Notes under the pieces: model-generated | What the model saw: the letters and a program-made list of their open reading frames with translations, nothing else | Told to the model about the DNA's origin: nothing | The model's database searches: none | Origin: Thioalbus denitrificans | GTDB lineage: Bacteria; Pseudomonadota; Gammaproteobacteria; DSM-26407 | Length of the DNA: 64,000 nt | Direction of reading: 5' to 3' | NCBI RefSeq assembly: GCF_003337735.1 | Contig: NZ_QPJY01000009.1 | Coordinates: 1-64,000 of the forward strand | Part shown: positions 8,437 through 17,609 of the stretch, one piece after another | How positions within the stretch are numbered: the first letter of the stretch is position 1 | Layout of the letters: the number at the start of each line of letters is the position of its first letter | Position numbers and translations under genes: made by a program

Positions 8437-9120
8437 TCAGTGGGTCGCGGCTGCGCCGCCGGCTGCTGCCGACTCCATCTGCCGCAGCCGCAGCCAGGCC
8501 TGATCGATGCGCGGGTCCCCGGCCGGCTGCTCCTGCAGCAGGAGGCGGGCCTGGCCGCACAGGGCCTCGATCTGGTCGGCGTCGAACAGGGTGAGGGCGG
8601 CGGCCAGGGCCTCGGCATCGGCGCTGAGCAGGGTGGGCGCCAGCTCCCCGGCGGTGATGGGGGAGTCGGGGCGCAGCAGGTCCGCCACCAGCGGCTGCTC
8701 CAGCAGGGCGTAGTGGGCGGCGCGGGCCTGCTCCTCCTCCTCCAGCTCGGCCTGGGCCCGGGCGTCGTCCCCGGCCCCCTTCCACACCGCCCGCATGACC
8801 ACGGCCACCAGCTGGCGCAGGGCCTGCCTGGCCTGGGCCTGGTCCTCCCGCAGCCCGGCGGCCTGCTCGTAGAGCCGGTCGAGCCGCTCCTTGAGGCGGA
8901 GGATGACCTCGCTCTCCTCGGTGGGCCTGAGGTTCACCGCCTGTTCCACCGCCTCCCGCAGCTCCGCCTGGAACGCCTGCAGCTCGCCCACGTCCTCCTG
9001 GCGGGCCAGGGTGACCTGGTCCTGGCTGACGGCCCGGGCGGCGGGCGGGAAGAGCGGGTTGTCGCACTTGCGCTGGAGGTGGCGCTCGCGGGCGCCGGGT
9101 CGGTCGCTGAATCGGGGCAT
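8437..9120 (-). CDS. Hypothetical coiled-coil protein
   Basis: 227 residues from ATG 9120 (MPRFSDRPGARERHLQ). Family not recognised. It is almost entirely helical and rich in Glu, Gln, Leu and Ala, with heptad-like stretches at about 40-125, and has neither signal peptide nor membrane helix. A single Cys occurs in each half. The ribosome site is weak (GGAAAATCC). It is co-directional with, but 259 bases downstream of, the FNR-like genes, with a dispersed repeat between, so it is probably a separate unit. Confidence 0.7.
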   Translation of the reverse strand: MPRFSDRPGARERHLQRKCDNPLFPPAARAVSQDQVTLARQEDVGELQAFQAELREAVEQAVNLRPTEESEVILRLKERLDRLYEQAAGLREDQAQARQALRQLVAVVMRAVWKGAGDDARAQAELEEEEQARAAHYALLEQPLVADLLRPDSPITAGELAPTLLSADAEALAAALTLFDADQIEALCGQARLLLQEQPAGDPRIDQAWLRLRQMESAAAGGAAATH

Positions 9121-9202
9121 GGATTTTCCGTGTCTCGGGTCGCTGAAGGGTGTGGCGGAGGGGAGATTAAACGCAACCCCGGCGGCAACCGCAAGTCGCT
9201 TT

Positions 9203-9233
9203 GAATGGACAGGATCTACAGGATGGACCGGAT
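9203..9233. repeat. Dispersed ACAGGAT repeat, copy 1
   Basis: A 31-base run of ACAGGAT-type steps in the orientation GAATGGACAGGAT...ACAGGATGG. It is the complement of the TCCTGT repeats at 12370-12403, 14547-14580 and 19220-19254, and matches the orientation of the copy starting at 21044. A GC-rich stretch follows (9234-9300). The remaining gap up to 9379 shows no gene. Confidence 0.75.
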
Positions 9234-9379
9234 TCCGGTCCGGGGGCTCCGGGCGGCGAGGCGGCGGGCCGCCCCCCGCCGGCACTGGCCCGGATCCCTA
9301 TCGCCGCCGCCTCGATGGGCGTTGGCCAAAGGCGCAATCGCCGGGAGTACAGGCCGCCGGTGTGTAACGCCCCGGACTG

Positions 9380-10111
9380 TCAGCGGCTGGCTATCGCCGC
9401 CGCCGCCTCGATGTCGAGGAGTTCCACGGTTCGGCCATGATTGATGACAACCCCCTCGTTCTGGAGGCGCCGGAAGGTGCGGCTGAGGGACTCGGGTGCG
9501 AGGCCGAGATAGTTGGCGATGTCCTCCTTGTGCATGGGCAGCCGCATCCTGCCCGAGGACTCGCCGTGGCGCAGGTTCATGCGCTGGTAGAGGTCGTAGA
9601 GGAAGCTCACCAGCCGGACCTCGGCGCGCTCGTTGCGGTTGAGCATCCAGCCGTACTCGTCATCGCGGATGCGCTGTCCCAGGCGCAGCAGCAGCTCCTT
9701 CTGCAGCTCCCCACAGGCGTTGCACACCTTGAGGAATCGCTCCACGGGCACGGCGCAGCACCAGGTCCGCTCCAGCGCGACGGCGTCGCACGGATGGCGC
9801 CCGCCGCCGATGGTCTCCACGCCCAGCAGCTCGCCCTGGAGGTGGAATCCGCTCACCTGGGCCCGGCCGTCGCGGGTGTTGATCTCCGTCTTCACCGTGC
9901 CGGACTGGATCATGAAGATCACCCGGAAGGAATCGCCCTGGCGGTAGATGCGCTCGCCCTGTTGGTAGGGTCCGCGTGACTTGATCTCCGCTTCCAGCGC
10001 CTGCAGGGACGCCTTGTCGACGGAGCCGGCGAGGCAGAACCTGCGTGCCGCACAGTGTTCCGAGGACTGGCGCGACTGCACCAGCCTGAGTCCGTTGCGT
10101 TTCTTCTCCAT
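9380..10111 (-). CDS. FNR-family transcriptional regulator (downstream paralogue)
   Basis: 243 residues, full length for CRP/FNR. The cyclic-nucleotide-like beta roll spans about 30-150, the dimer helix about 150-180, and the helix-turn-helix about 193-222, with ESLSR at 207-211 matching the FNR recognition helix (ExxSR) that reads TTGAT-N4-ATCAA. Cysteines at 20, 26 and 119 align with three of the four E. coli FNR cluster ligands; one N-terminal Cys is missing. Oxygen or NO sensing through an iron-sulfur cluster is therefore plausible but not assured. It is closely similar to the gene just upstream, so the pair is a tandem duplication. Confidence 0.9.
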   Translation of the reverse strand: MEKKRNGLRLVQSRQSSEHCAARRFCLAGSVDKASLQALEAEIKSRGPYQQGERIYRQGDSFRVIFMIQSGTVKTEINTRDGRAQVSGFHLQGELLGVETIGGGRHPCDAVALERTWCCAVPVERFLKVCNACGELQKELLLRLGQRIRDDEYGWMLNRNERAEVRLVSFLYDLYQRMNLRHGESSGRMRLPMHKEDIANYLGLAPESLSRTFRRLQNEGVVINHGRTVELLDIEAAAAIASR

Positions 10112-10284
10112 GGCTCCCCCTGCAAATCATCTTCTTGTTTTTTTATGTGGCAGATTCAAGCCTAGCACCGGCCAGCCCCCAAGCCCGGCGGCGGGGGGCG
10201 AATGGGGCAAACAGGGCGGGAATTCAACGAAAGTTCACATTCCCGGCGGCCGGGCGCGGGGAATCGTTCCGGGGCCGGCGAAGC

Positions 10285-11016
10285 TCAGGTTTCGTCGGCG
10301 GCGCTCAGGGCGTCCAGGTCGAGCAGCTCGATCGCCCGCAGGCGCGAGTCGATGATCCCGGCCTCCTGCAGCTTGCGCAGGGTCCGGCTGAGGGACTCGG
10401 GCGTCAGCCCCAGGTAGTTGGCGATATCCTCCTTGCGCATGGTGAGCTCCACCACGGTGGTGCGCCTGCCGGTGCGCACCACGCGGCGCTGGTAGAGGTC
10501 GTGGAGGAAGATCATCAGCCGCTGCTCGGCGCGCTCGTTGCGGTTGAGCATCCAGCCGTACTCGTCGGCGCGGATGCGGTCGCCCATGCGCCCCAGGAGC
10601 TGCTCCTGCAGGGCCGGATTGCCCGCGCAGAGATCCAGGAACTGGCGCGCCGGGATGGCGCACAGCCAGGTCTGCTCCAGCACCACGGCGTCGGAGGGAT
10701 AGGTGCGGGCGCCAATGGCGTCGGTGCCGAGCAACTCGCCGGCGAAGTAGAAGCCGCTCACCTGCGCCCGCCCCTCGCGGGTGGCCATTTCGGTCTTCAG
10801 CGAGCCGGTCTGCACCGAGTAGAGCGTGTCGAAGGGCTCGCCGTGACGGTAGATGCGATCGCCCGCGCGGAAGGGGCCGCGGGTGCGGATGATGGCGTTG
10901 AGGAGCTCCGCGTGCCCGGGGTCGAGGGCGGACAGCAGGCAATAGCCCCGTGAGGTGCAGTGCTCGGCGGTCTGGCGCTTCTTCACCAGCCGCAGCGGAC
11001 GGCGCTTCTTGTCCAT
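10285..11016 (-). CDS. FNR-family transcriptional regulator (upstream paralogue)
   Basis: 243 residues, the same length as its neighbour and similar along its whole length (shared DEYGWMLNRNERAE and KEDIANYLGL segments). Cysteines at 20, 26 and 119 are conserved in the same places, and the recognition helix again reads ESLSR. The 173-base gap between the two genes is AT-richer near 10125-10145 and could hold a promoter for the downstream copy. I found no clear TTGAT-N4-ATCAA site nearby, so the targets are unknown. Divergence outside the core suggests different signals or targets for the two copies. Confidence 0.9.
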   Translation of the reverse strand: MDKKRRPLRLVKKRQTAEHCTSRGYCLLSALDPGHAELLNAIIRTRGPFRAGDRIYRHGEPFDTLYSVQTGSLKTEMATREGRAQVSGFYFAGELLGTDAIGARTYPSDAVVLEQTWLCAIPARQFLDLCAGNPALQEQLLGRMGDRIRADEYGWMLNRNERAEQRLMIFLHDLYQRRVVRTGRRTTVVELTMRKEDIANYLGLTPESLSRTLRKLQEAGIIDSRLRAIELLDLDALSAADET

Positions 11017-11076
11017 GGCGACTCTTCCGTCGGTTGTTATTGTTCGTTCTTGTCGCGGCTGCGGATTCGGCGGGGC

Positions 11077-12036
11077 TCAGCGGATGACGCGCGCCGCCTC
11101 CGCCACCACCGCCTCGGGCACGGTAACGCCCATGCGCTCCGCGGAGCGCAGGTTGAGGTGCAGCTCGGTCTTCTCCACCGCCGCCACGGGGATGTCGCCC
11201 GGCGCCTCGCCGGCGAGGATGCGCGCCACCATGGCCCCGGTCTGGCGGCCCACGTCGTAGTAGTTGAAGCCCACCGCCGCCAGCGCCCCGCGCTCCACCG
11301 AGTCGGTATCGGCGGTATAGACCGGGAGCCGGGCGTCGTAGCCGGTCTTCACCACCCCCTCCAGCGCCGCCACCACGGTGTTGTCGGTGGGCACGTAGAG
11401 GGCGTCCACCCGGCCCACCAGGGAACGGGCTGCGGCCAGCACGTCGGCGGTGCGCGGCGCGGCGCCCTCGACGATGGTCAGTCCGCGGTCCGGGGCCAGC
11501 GCCTTGAGCCGCTCCACCGTCGCCACCGAGTTGACCTCGCCGGGGTTGTAGAGCACGCCGATGCGCTTCGCCGCCGGGCTGATGCGGGCGATGAGGTCGA
11601 GGTGGCGCTCCAGGGGCAGGGCATCGGTGGTGCCGGTGATGTTGCCGCCCGGGTGCTCCAGGTTCGCCACCAGCTTCGCCTCCAGCGGATCGGTGACGGC
11701 GCTGAACACCAGGGGGATGTCATGGGTGGCGGCCGCCACCGCCTGGGCCGAGGGGGTGGAGATGGCCACGATCACGTCCGGCGCCTGGCCCACGAACTTG
11801 CGCGCCACCTGCACCGCCGTGACGGGATTGCTCTGGGCGCTCTCGTAGGACCAGTCCAGGTTCTCCCCAACCTTCCAGCCCGCCTCGGCCAGCCCGTCCT
11901 CCACCCCCTGGCGGCAGGCATCCAGCGAGGGATGCTCCACGATCTGGGTGATGGCCACCGACTTCGCCTCCTGGGCACCGGCGGCCAGGGGCAGGATCAG
12001 GCACAGCAGCGACAGCAGTGACATCGGGCGGGACAT
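11077..12036 (-). CDS. ABC transporter substrate-binding protein (TrpX/COG2984 type)
   Basis: 319 residues from ATG 12036, behind GAGGAG, opening a signal peptide (LLSLLCLILPLAAGAQ). It has the two-lobe pattern of the COG2984 family: AITQIVEHPSLDACRQGVEDGL at the start, then NLDWSYESAQSNP, PLVFSAVTDP and GVLYNPGEVNS. Family members bind amino acids or related small molecules in the periplasm, and usually sit beside a permease and ATPase of COG4120/COG1101 type. Here those partners are at 19344-21037 on the other strand, 7 kb away. The ligand cannot be told from the sequence. Confidence 0.88.
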   Translation of the reverse strand: MSRPMSLLSLLCLILPLAAGAQEAKSVAITQIVEHPSLDACRQGVEDGLAEAGWKVGENLDWSYESAQSNPVTAVQVARKFVGQAPDVIVAISTPSAQAVAAATHDIPLVFSAVTDPLEAKLVANLEHPGGNITGTTDALPLERHLDLIARISPAAKRIGVLYNPGEVNSVATVERLKALAPDRGLTIVEGAAPRTADVLAAARSLVGRVDALYVPTDNTVVAALEGVVKTGYDARLPVYTADTDSVERGALAAVGFNYYDVGRQTGAMVARILAGEAPGDIPVAAVEKTELHLNLRSAERMGVTVPEAVVAEAARVIR

Positions 12037-12429
12037 GGCGGCTCCTCGGCGCGGAAGGGATGCGCCGCCCATCATACCCGCGGCGGAGGCGGGGATTCAT
12101 CCTTGCCGCGCGTGGGGTATGCGCCGGTTGCGGATGCCATCGCGCCGGAGACGTTTGATGACAACAGGTGGCATCCTGCCGGGGAATGTGGAATCACCGC
12201 GACCCTGCCAGTACCCGACTTCCATCGCGGCGAGGGCGCTCCTCCCACAAGGGTAGCCGCCCACCCGGGTCCGGCCGAAGCCTGTGGGAGGCCCGCCCCG
12301 GGGCGATGGGACCCGGCCCAATGCCGGTGCGGGCGGCCTGCCGCCTCGCCACCCGGAGCCACCCAATAAAATCCTGTCTATCCTGTGAATCCTGTCCATT
12401 CAAAACAGCCACGGTGTGGATCAGGGCGA
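12037..12429. repeat. Intergenic gap with dispersed repeat, copy 2
   Basis: A 393-base gap between two minus-strand genes. From 12281 it carries a GTGGGAGGCCCGCCCCGGGGCGATGGG-like block of the repeat family, and at 12370-12403 the TCCTGT steps ending in CCATTCAA. The part between 12037 and 12280 must contain the promoter of the substrate-binding protein; no protein gene is visible in it. Confidence 0.65.
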
Positions 12430-13425
<996 letters not shown>

Positions 13426-13571
13426 GGTAGTCAGTCCCGCTGCTGGGGGCGGTCTGCGCCGCCGCTGGTTCAATCCGGGTAATCCCCGCCTTTGTACCGC
13501 ATACCGCGCGACATCCGCACGGGTTTCCCGGGGGAAATCTTGTGTGGACATCAGTCTGGAAGCGGGGCTTG

Positions 13572-13588
13572 TATTTGTCAAACAAATA
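13572..13588. promoter_or_regulatory. Probable FadR-subfamily GntR operator
   Basis: A perfect 17-bp palindrome TATTTGT-CAA-ACAAATA. Its core TTGTCAAACAA fits the TNGTNNNACNA consensus of FadR-type GntR regulators. It sits in an AT-rich island 38 bases upstream of the gntR start and about 150 bases upstream of acuI, with a second half-site pair (GTATTTGT at 13571, ACAAATAC near 13606-13613). This suggests self-repression and shared control of acuI. Confidence 0.75.
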
Positions 13589-13626
13589 TTGTTTTATGTC
13601 TTTTTACAAATACAGGCTGCGGAACC

Positions 13627-14385
13627 ATGTCCCTCGACTACCAACCGCTGGAATCCCAGAGCCTGGCCAAGCAGATCGCCGACAACATCCGCGACGCCAT
13701 CCTGGAGGGCCGCCTGCGGGCGGACGACCGGCTGCCCACCGAGACGGAGCTGGCGGAGCGCTTCGGCGTCTCCCGTCCCACCATCCGCGAGGCGCTCAAG
13801 CGGCTGGCGGCGCAGAACCTGGTGCGTTCGCGCCGGGGGCCCGCGGGGGGCACCTTCGTCAACCGCCCGGGACGCGATGAGCTGAGCGGGGCGCTGGCCA
13901 CCGCCGCCACCCTGATGGTGAGCCTGGGGGAGTTCGAGCTGCCCCAGATCGCCGAGGCGCGGGAGTCGCTGGAGCTGCTCTGCTGTCGCCTGGCGGCGGA
14001 GCGGCGCACCGCCGCGGAGCTGGAGGTCATGGCCGAGGAGCTGGAACGGCAGCGGGCCGGGGCGCTCACCGACGAGGAGTTCTGCGCCTCGGACGTGCGC
14101 TTCCACCGCGCCCTGGTGACCGCCGCCCGCAACCCGGTGCTGGAGTTCGTGATGTACGCCGTGATCGAGGCCCTGCAGCCGGTCATGAACCTGGTGGTCT
14201 ACCGCTTCCGCGACCGCGCCGAGGTGCTGTCCCAGCACGGGCGCATCCTCTCCGCCCTGCGGGAGGGCAACGGCGAGGCGGCCTGCGCCGCCCTCTCGGC
14301 CCAGATGGCCTCCCTGCGCGAACAGTACGCCCGCGCCCAGGCCTGGCGCGAGGAGCGGGAGGCGGCGCGGTCGCGGGAGGGCTGA
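13627..14385 (+). CDS. GntR/FadR-family transcriptional regulator
   Basis: 252 residues from ATG 13627 (MSLDYQPLESQSLAKQI); the longer frame upstream runs through the operator region and was rejected. The N-terminal winged helix is clear (about 10-75: ILEGRLRADDRLPTETELAERFGVSRPTIREALKRL). The C-terminal all-helical FCD domain follows, with the metal/ligand-type residues expected around ASDVRFHRAL and SQHGRILSAL. FCD regulators bind small carboxylates or acyl-CoA-like effectors. Position opposite an acuI-like gene suggests that it responds to an acrylate, 3-hydroxypropionate or related metabolite, but this is inference. Confidence 0.9.
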   Translation: MSLDYQPLESQSLAKQIADNIRDAILEGRLRADDRLPTETELAERFGVSRPTIREALKRLAAQNLVRSRRGPAGGTFVNRPGRDELSGALATAATLMVSLGEFELPQIAEARESLELLCCRLAAERRTAAELEVMAEELERQRAGALTDEEFCASDVRFHRALVTAARNPVLEFVMYAVIEALQPVMNLVVYRFRDRAEVLSQHGRILSALREGNGEAACAALSAQMASLREQYARAQAWREEREAARSREG

Positions 14386-14417
14386 GCCCCGTCGCGGCGG
14401 GGCGCGCCTCCCGGTGG

Positions 14418-14580
14418 GTGCAGATTTATCTGCACACCCCGGCGGCCCGAGCGGAGCCTGTGGGAGGCCCGCCCCCGGGGCGATGGGGCCGTGGCCGGGG
14501 CCCATGGGCTCACCAACACCCGGCCCTGCCCAAAGCCCCCACACAGAATCCCGTCACTCCTGTAAATCCTGTCCATTCAA
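14418..14580. repeat. Dispersed repeat, copy 3, with hairpin
   Basis: In the gap between two converging genes. 14418-14435 is the palindrome GTGCAGAT-TT-ATCTGCAC, also seen at 5622. 14457-14580 is the fullest form of the long repeat: a GTGGGAGGCCCGCC block, a CCCATGGGCTCACCAA stretch, CTGCCCAAAGCCCCCACACAG, then TCCTGT steps ending in CCATTCAA. The same order recurs at 19145-19254 and, inverted, at 21044-21172. Confidence 0.8.
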
Positions 14581-14632
14581 AAACCAAGCGCCGCGAGGGC
14601 GCGCCTCCCACAAGGGTTCCCGGGGCCGCCGG

Positions 14633-17281
14633 TCAGGCCGTGGTCCGGGTGATGGTGGCGGGCATCGGGGCGCGGGCCTTGCGCGCCTCCGGCGCCGGCA
14701 GGCCGATGGGCACCTGGGCCGGGAAGGCGTTGGCCATGGACAGCGCCAGGGCCGCCACGTAGGGCAGCGACTGCACCGCCAGCACCGTCGCCCACAGCAG
14801 CGCCTCGGGGTGGTTCGGGCCGTAGACGGCCAGCACCGCGATGCAGCCGCCCCAGAGCAGGCCGAGCATGGTCAGCTCCTCGGCGGCCATGGCCAGGCCG
14901 GCCATGAGCGCCGGCTTGTCCTCGGACTTGGGGGTGCGGAAGAAGGGGGCGTTGTTGGTGAGCAGCCCCTTGATGACGCCGCGGGCGATGGTGTGGGTCA
15001 GCGCCATGCCGGCCACCGCCGCGCCCAGGCGCTGGCGCCGGCTGCAGCGCACCCGGGCCGCGTAGAGCCACAGGGAGTGGAGCACCTTGAAGGCGAACAT
15101 GCCCAGCGTCGGCACCAGGAACGCCGCCAGCGGGAAGTCGAAGTAGCGTGGCAGCAGCACCAGGCCCGCGGTCCAGGCGAGCGCCAGGGTGCTGAACACC
15201 AGGTGCAGGCCGTCGCCGAACCAGGGCAGCCAGCCGGCCGCGAAGTGGTAGCGCTGGGCCAGGGTCAGCCCCCCCTCGTGCCAGGGCAGCAGCTCGTGCC
15301 AGTGGGACTTGAGGATCTGCACCGCGCCGTAGACCCAGCGGAAACGCTGCTTCTTGTAGCCGGTGAAGGAGTCGGGGGTGAGGCCCTTGCCGAAGGGCTC
15401 GTTGACGTAGACCGACTCGTAGCCGTCCTGCATCAGCCGCAGGCCCAGCTCGGCGTCCTCGCAGATGCACCACTCCGACCAGCCCCCGACCCGCTCCAGG
15501 GCCCGGCGGCGGATGAGGGTCATGGTGCCGTGCTGGATGATGGCGTTGCGCTGGGCGCGGTGGACCATGCCGATGTGGAAGAAGCCGGCATACTCCCAGT
15601 TGATCATCTCCTTGAAGCGGTCCAGCTCCCAGGCGCGGTGATCCTGGGGCGCCTGCACGAAGCCCACCTGCGGGCGGCGGAAGTAGGGCGCCAGGCGCCG
15701 CAGCCAGTCGGAGCGCACCTCGTAGTCGCTGTCCACCACCCCGATGACCTCGGCCCGCGGGTCGGTCTGGCCGAGGGCGAAGTTGAGCGCGCCGGCCTTG
15801 AAGCCCTTCCACTGGCCCAGGGTGAAGAAGCGGAAGCGCGGCCCGAGCCGCTCGCAGTGGGCCTTCACCGGCAGCCACACCGCGGCGTCGCGGGTGTTGT
15901 TGTCGATGACCAGCACCTCGAAATCGGGGTAGTTGAGGGCGGCCAGGCTGTCGAGGGTCTGGATCACCAGCTCCGGCGGCTCGTTGTAGATGGCCAGGTG
16001 CAGCGACACCATGGGAAGCTTCTCGGTGCGCCGCAGCTCGCTGTCCGGGAAGCGCAGCTTGAGGCGCTTGCGCCACAGCAGCTCGGTGAGCTCGAAGCCG
16101 TTGATGAGCACCACCAGCATCAGCGCCAGCTGGGCCGGCAGCAGCACGCCCCAGATCAGCAGCCCCAGCTTGCCGATCTCGATGTTGGCGGGCATGAACA
16201 GGGTCCAGATGAGCAGCGAGACCGCCACCTGGATCAGGAGGGTGAAGACCAGCCGGCCGGCGTTGGCGATATTGTGCCAGCGCCACAGGAACCAGATCAT
16301 GGGCAGCAGCGCCAGCAGGGTGGCGAGCAGCGCCTGGAACTGCCAGTGGGGGTACTCCGCCACCGGTCCGGTGAAGGGGAACTTCTGCTCCCGCTCCACA
16401 TCGAGCAGCCCCCAGTGGGCGCCCACCTCGCCTTCCAGGCCCCGCTTCCAGCCCTGGTCGAAGACCTCCATGACGAAGTAGTCGAGGCGCTCCCGCGCGG
16501 CCAGGTTGAGGAAGCCGCGGACGAACTCCGCCTGGTCCACCCGGCTCGGCTCGGCGCCCCCGAAGCGGTGCCCGGCGCTGGGCCAGCCCACCTCGGCGAT
16601 GAGGATGGGCTTGCCGGGGAAGGCCCGGCGCAGGTCGCGGTAGCGCATCATCACGTGGTCCAGGGCGTCGGCGCGGGGCACCCCTTCCCAGTAGGGCAGG
16701 ATGTGCACGGCGATGTAGTCCACCTCGCGCGCCAGCTCGGGGTGATCGTGCCAGACGTGCCACGGCTCGGCGGTGCTCACGGGCACGTTCACGGCGCGCT
16801 TCACCTGCCGCAGGTAGCGGATCAGCTCCGGGACGGTGAGGTCGGCGCGCAGCACCGATTCGTTGCCCACGATGACCCGGTCGATGTTCCTGTAGGTGCG
16901 GGCGTTGCGGATCAGGTTGACGATCTCGCGCTCGTTGCGTTCGCCGCGCTTGTCCAGCCACGCGCCCGCGGTGACCGCCAGGTCGTACTTCTCCGCCAGC
17001 CGCGGAATGTTCTCGAACCCGTCGATGGAGGAGTAGGTGCGCACCTTGCGCACCATGCCGGCGACCCGGGCGAGATCCGCGTCCATCTCCTCGACGCCGG
17101 GATAGCGGCCGGCCTGGGGATCCTGCCCGGGGCGATAGGGGCTGAAGGAGACGCCCTTGATGGGTCCGCTCCAGGCCGGCGCCTGGGCGGGCCAGTTGAT
17201 GGCGGCCCACAGCCCCAGGTTGGCGAACACCACCAGGAGCACCAGGAACAGAGTTGATTTGCGTTTAATCACGTTGCCCAT
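14633..17281 (-). CDS. ndvB: NdvB-like GH17-GT2 beta-glucan glycosyltransferase
   Basis: 882 residues from ATG 17281 (MGNVIKRKSTLFLV). After an N-terminal membrane helix comes an exported GH17-like domain (about 35-310; AEVGWPSAGHRFGG holds a catalytic-type Glu). Then come membrane helices and a family 2 glycosyltransferase domain (about 430-680) with DSDYEV, CEDAELGL and the QRFRW signature of processive synthases. More membrane helices close the protein. Pseudomonas aeruginosa NdvB has the same order and makes cyclic beta-(1,3)-glucans used in biofilm antibiotic tolerance. Product linkage here is inferred. It is a single-gene unit convergent with gntR. Confidence 0.88.
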   Translation of the reverse strand: MGNVIKRKSTLFLVLLVVFANLGLWAAINWPAQAPAWSGPIKGVSFSPYRPGQDPQAGRYPGVEEMDADLARVAGMVRKVRTYSSIDGFENIPRLAEKYDLAVTAGAWLDKRGERNEREIVNLIRNARTYRNIDRVIVGNESVLRADLTVPELIRYLRQVKRAVNVPVSTAEPWHVWHDHPELAREVDYIAVHILPYWEGVPRADALDHVMMRYRDLRRAFPGKPILIAEVGWPSAGHRFGGAEPSRVDQAEFVRGFLNLAARERLDYFVMEVFDQGWKRGLEGEVGAHWGLLDVEREQKFPFTGPVAEYPHWQFQALLATLLALLPMIWFLWRWHNIANAGRLVFTLLIQVAVSLLIWTLFMPANIEIGKLGLLIWGVLLPAQLALMLVVLINGFELTELLWRKRLKLRFPDSELRRTEKLPMVSLHLAIYNEPPELVIQTLDSLAALNYPDFEVLVIDNNTRDAAVWLPVKAHCERLGPRFRFFTLGQWKGFKAGALNFALGQTDPRAEVIGVVDSDYEVRSDWLRRLAPYFRRPQVGFVQAPQDHRAWELDRFKEMINWEYAGFFHIGMVHRAQRNAIIQHGTMTLIRRRALERVGGWSEWCICEDAELGLRLMQDGYESVYVNEPFGKGLTPDSFTGYKKQRFRWVYGAVQILKSHWHELLPWHEGGLTLAQRYHFAAGWLPWFGDGLHLVFSTLALAWTAGLVLLPRYFDFPLAAFLVPTLGMFAFKVLHSLWLYAARVRCSRRQRLGAAVAGMALTHTIARGVIKGLLTNNAPFFRTPKSEDKPALMAGLAMAAEELTMLGLLWGGCIAVLAVYGPNHPEALLWATVLAVQSLPYVAALALSMANAFPAQVPIGLPAPEARKARAPMPATITRTTA

Positions 17282-17609
17282 ACTCGCAAGTATAATGCCG
17301 CGGCCGGGAGGCGCCGGGCCGGCACGGGTCGTGCCGGGCGCCGGGACGCCGATGCTGCGGCGCATGATCCGGATGGAGGGTCTGGCTGGGCTGGAGGCCG
17401 CCTCGGCGGCGGCCTGACGGCCCCCGGGACAGGGACCTCGGACGGATGCTTCCCGCTCGATCGGGTGCCGGGCACACCACGATCACGGCGCGAAATATCA
17501 GGCCAATTCCCACCCCTGTCAAGGGGTCTTCACCATCTTTTGCGATCGACTTCAAACACCTGTTTTTCCACGGGTTGAACCGGTCATCGGCGGCGGGCAC
17601 GATGGCCTC
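17282..17609. other. Divergent intergenic region (ndvB / selO)
   Basis: 328 bases. Directly before the ndvB start, on the minus strand, CATTATACTTGCGAGTATG holds a good -10-like TATACT whose expected start point falls on or next to the ATG, so ndvB may be transcribed with almost no leader. No strong -35 is seen. Toward selO the stretch 17495-17570 is less GC-rich (TTTTGCGATCGACTTC) and probably carries its promoter. No gene is seen. Confidence 0.45.

Noticed and set aside
9380-11016. FNR boxes in the neighbouring promoters
   Set aside because: I looked for TTGAT-N4-ATCAA and found no convincing site in the window.
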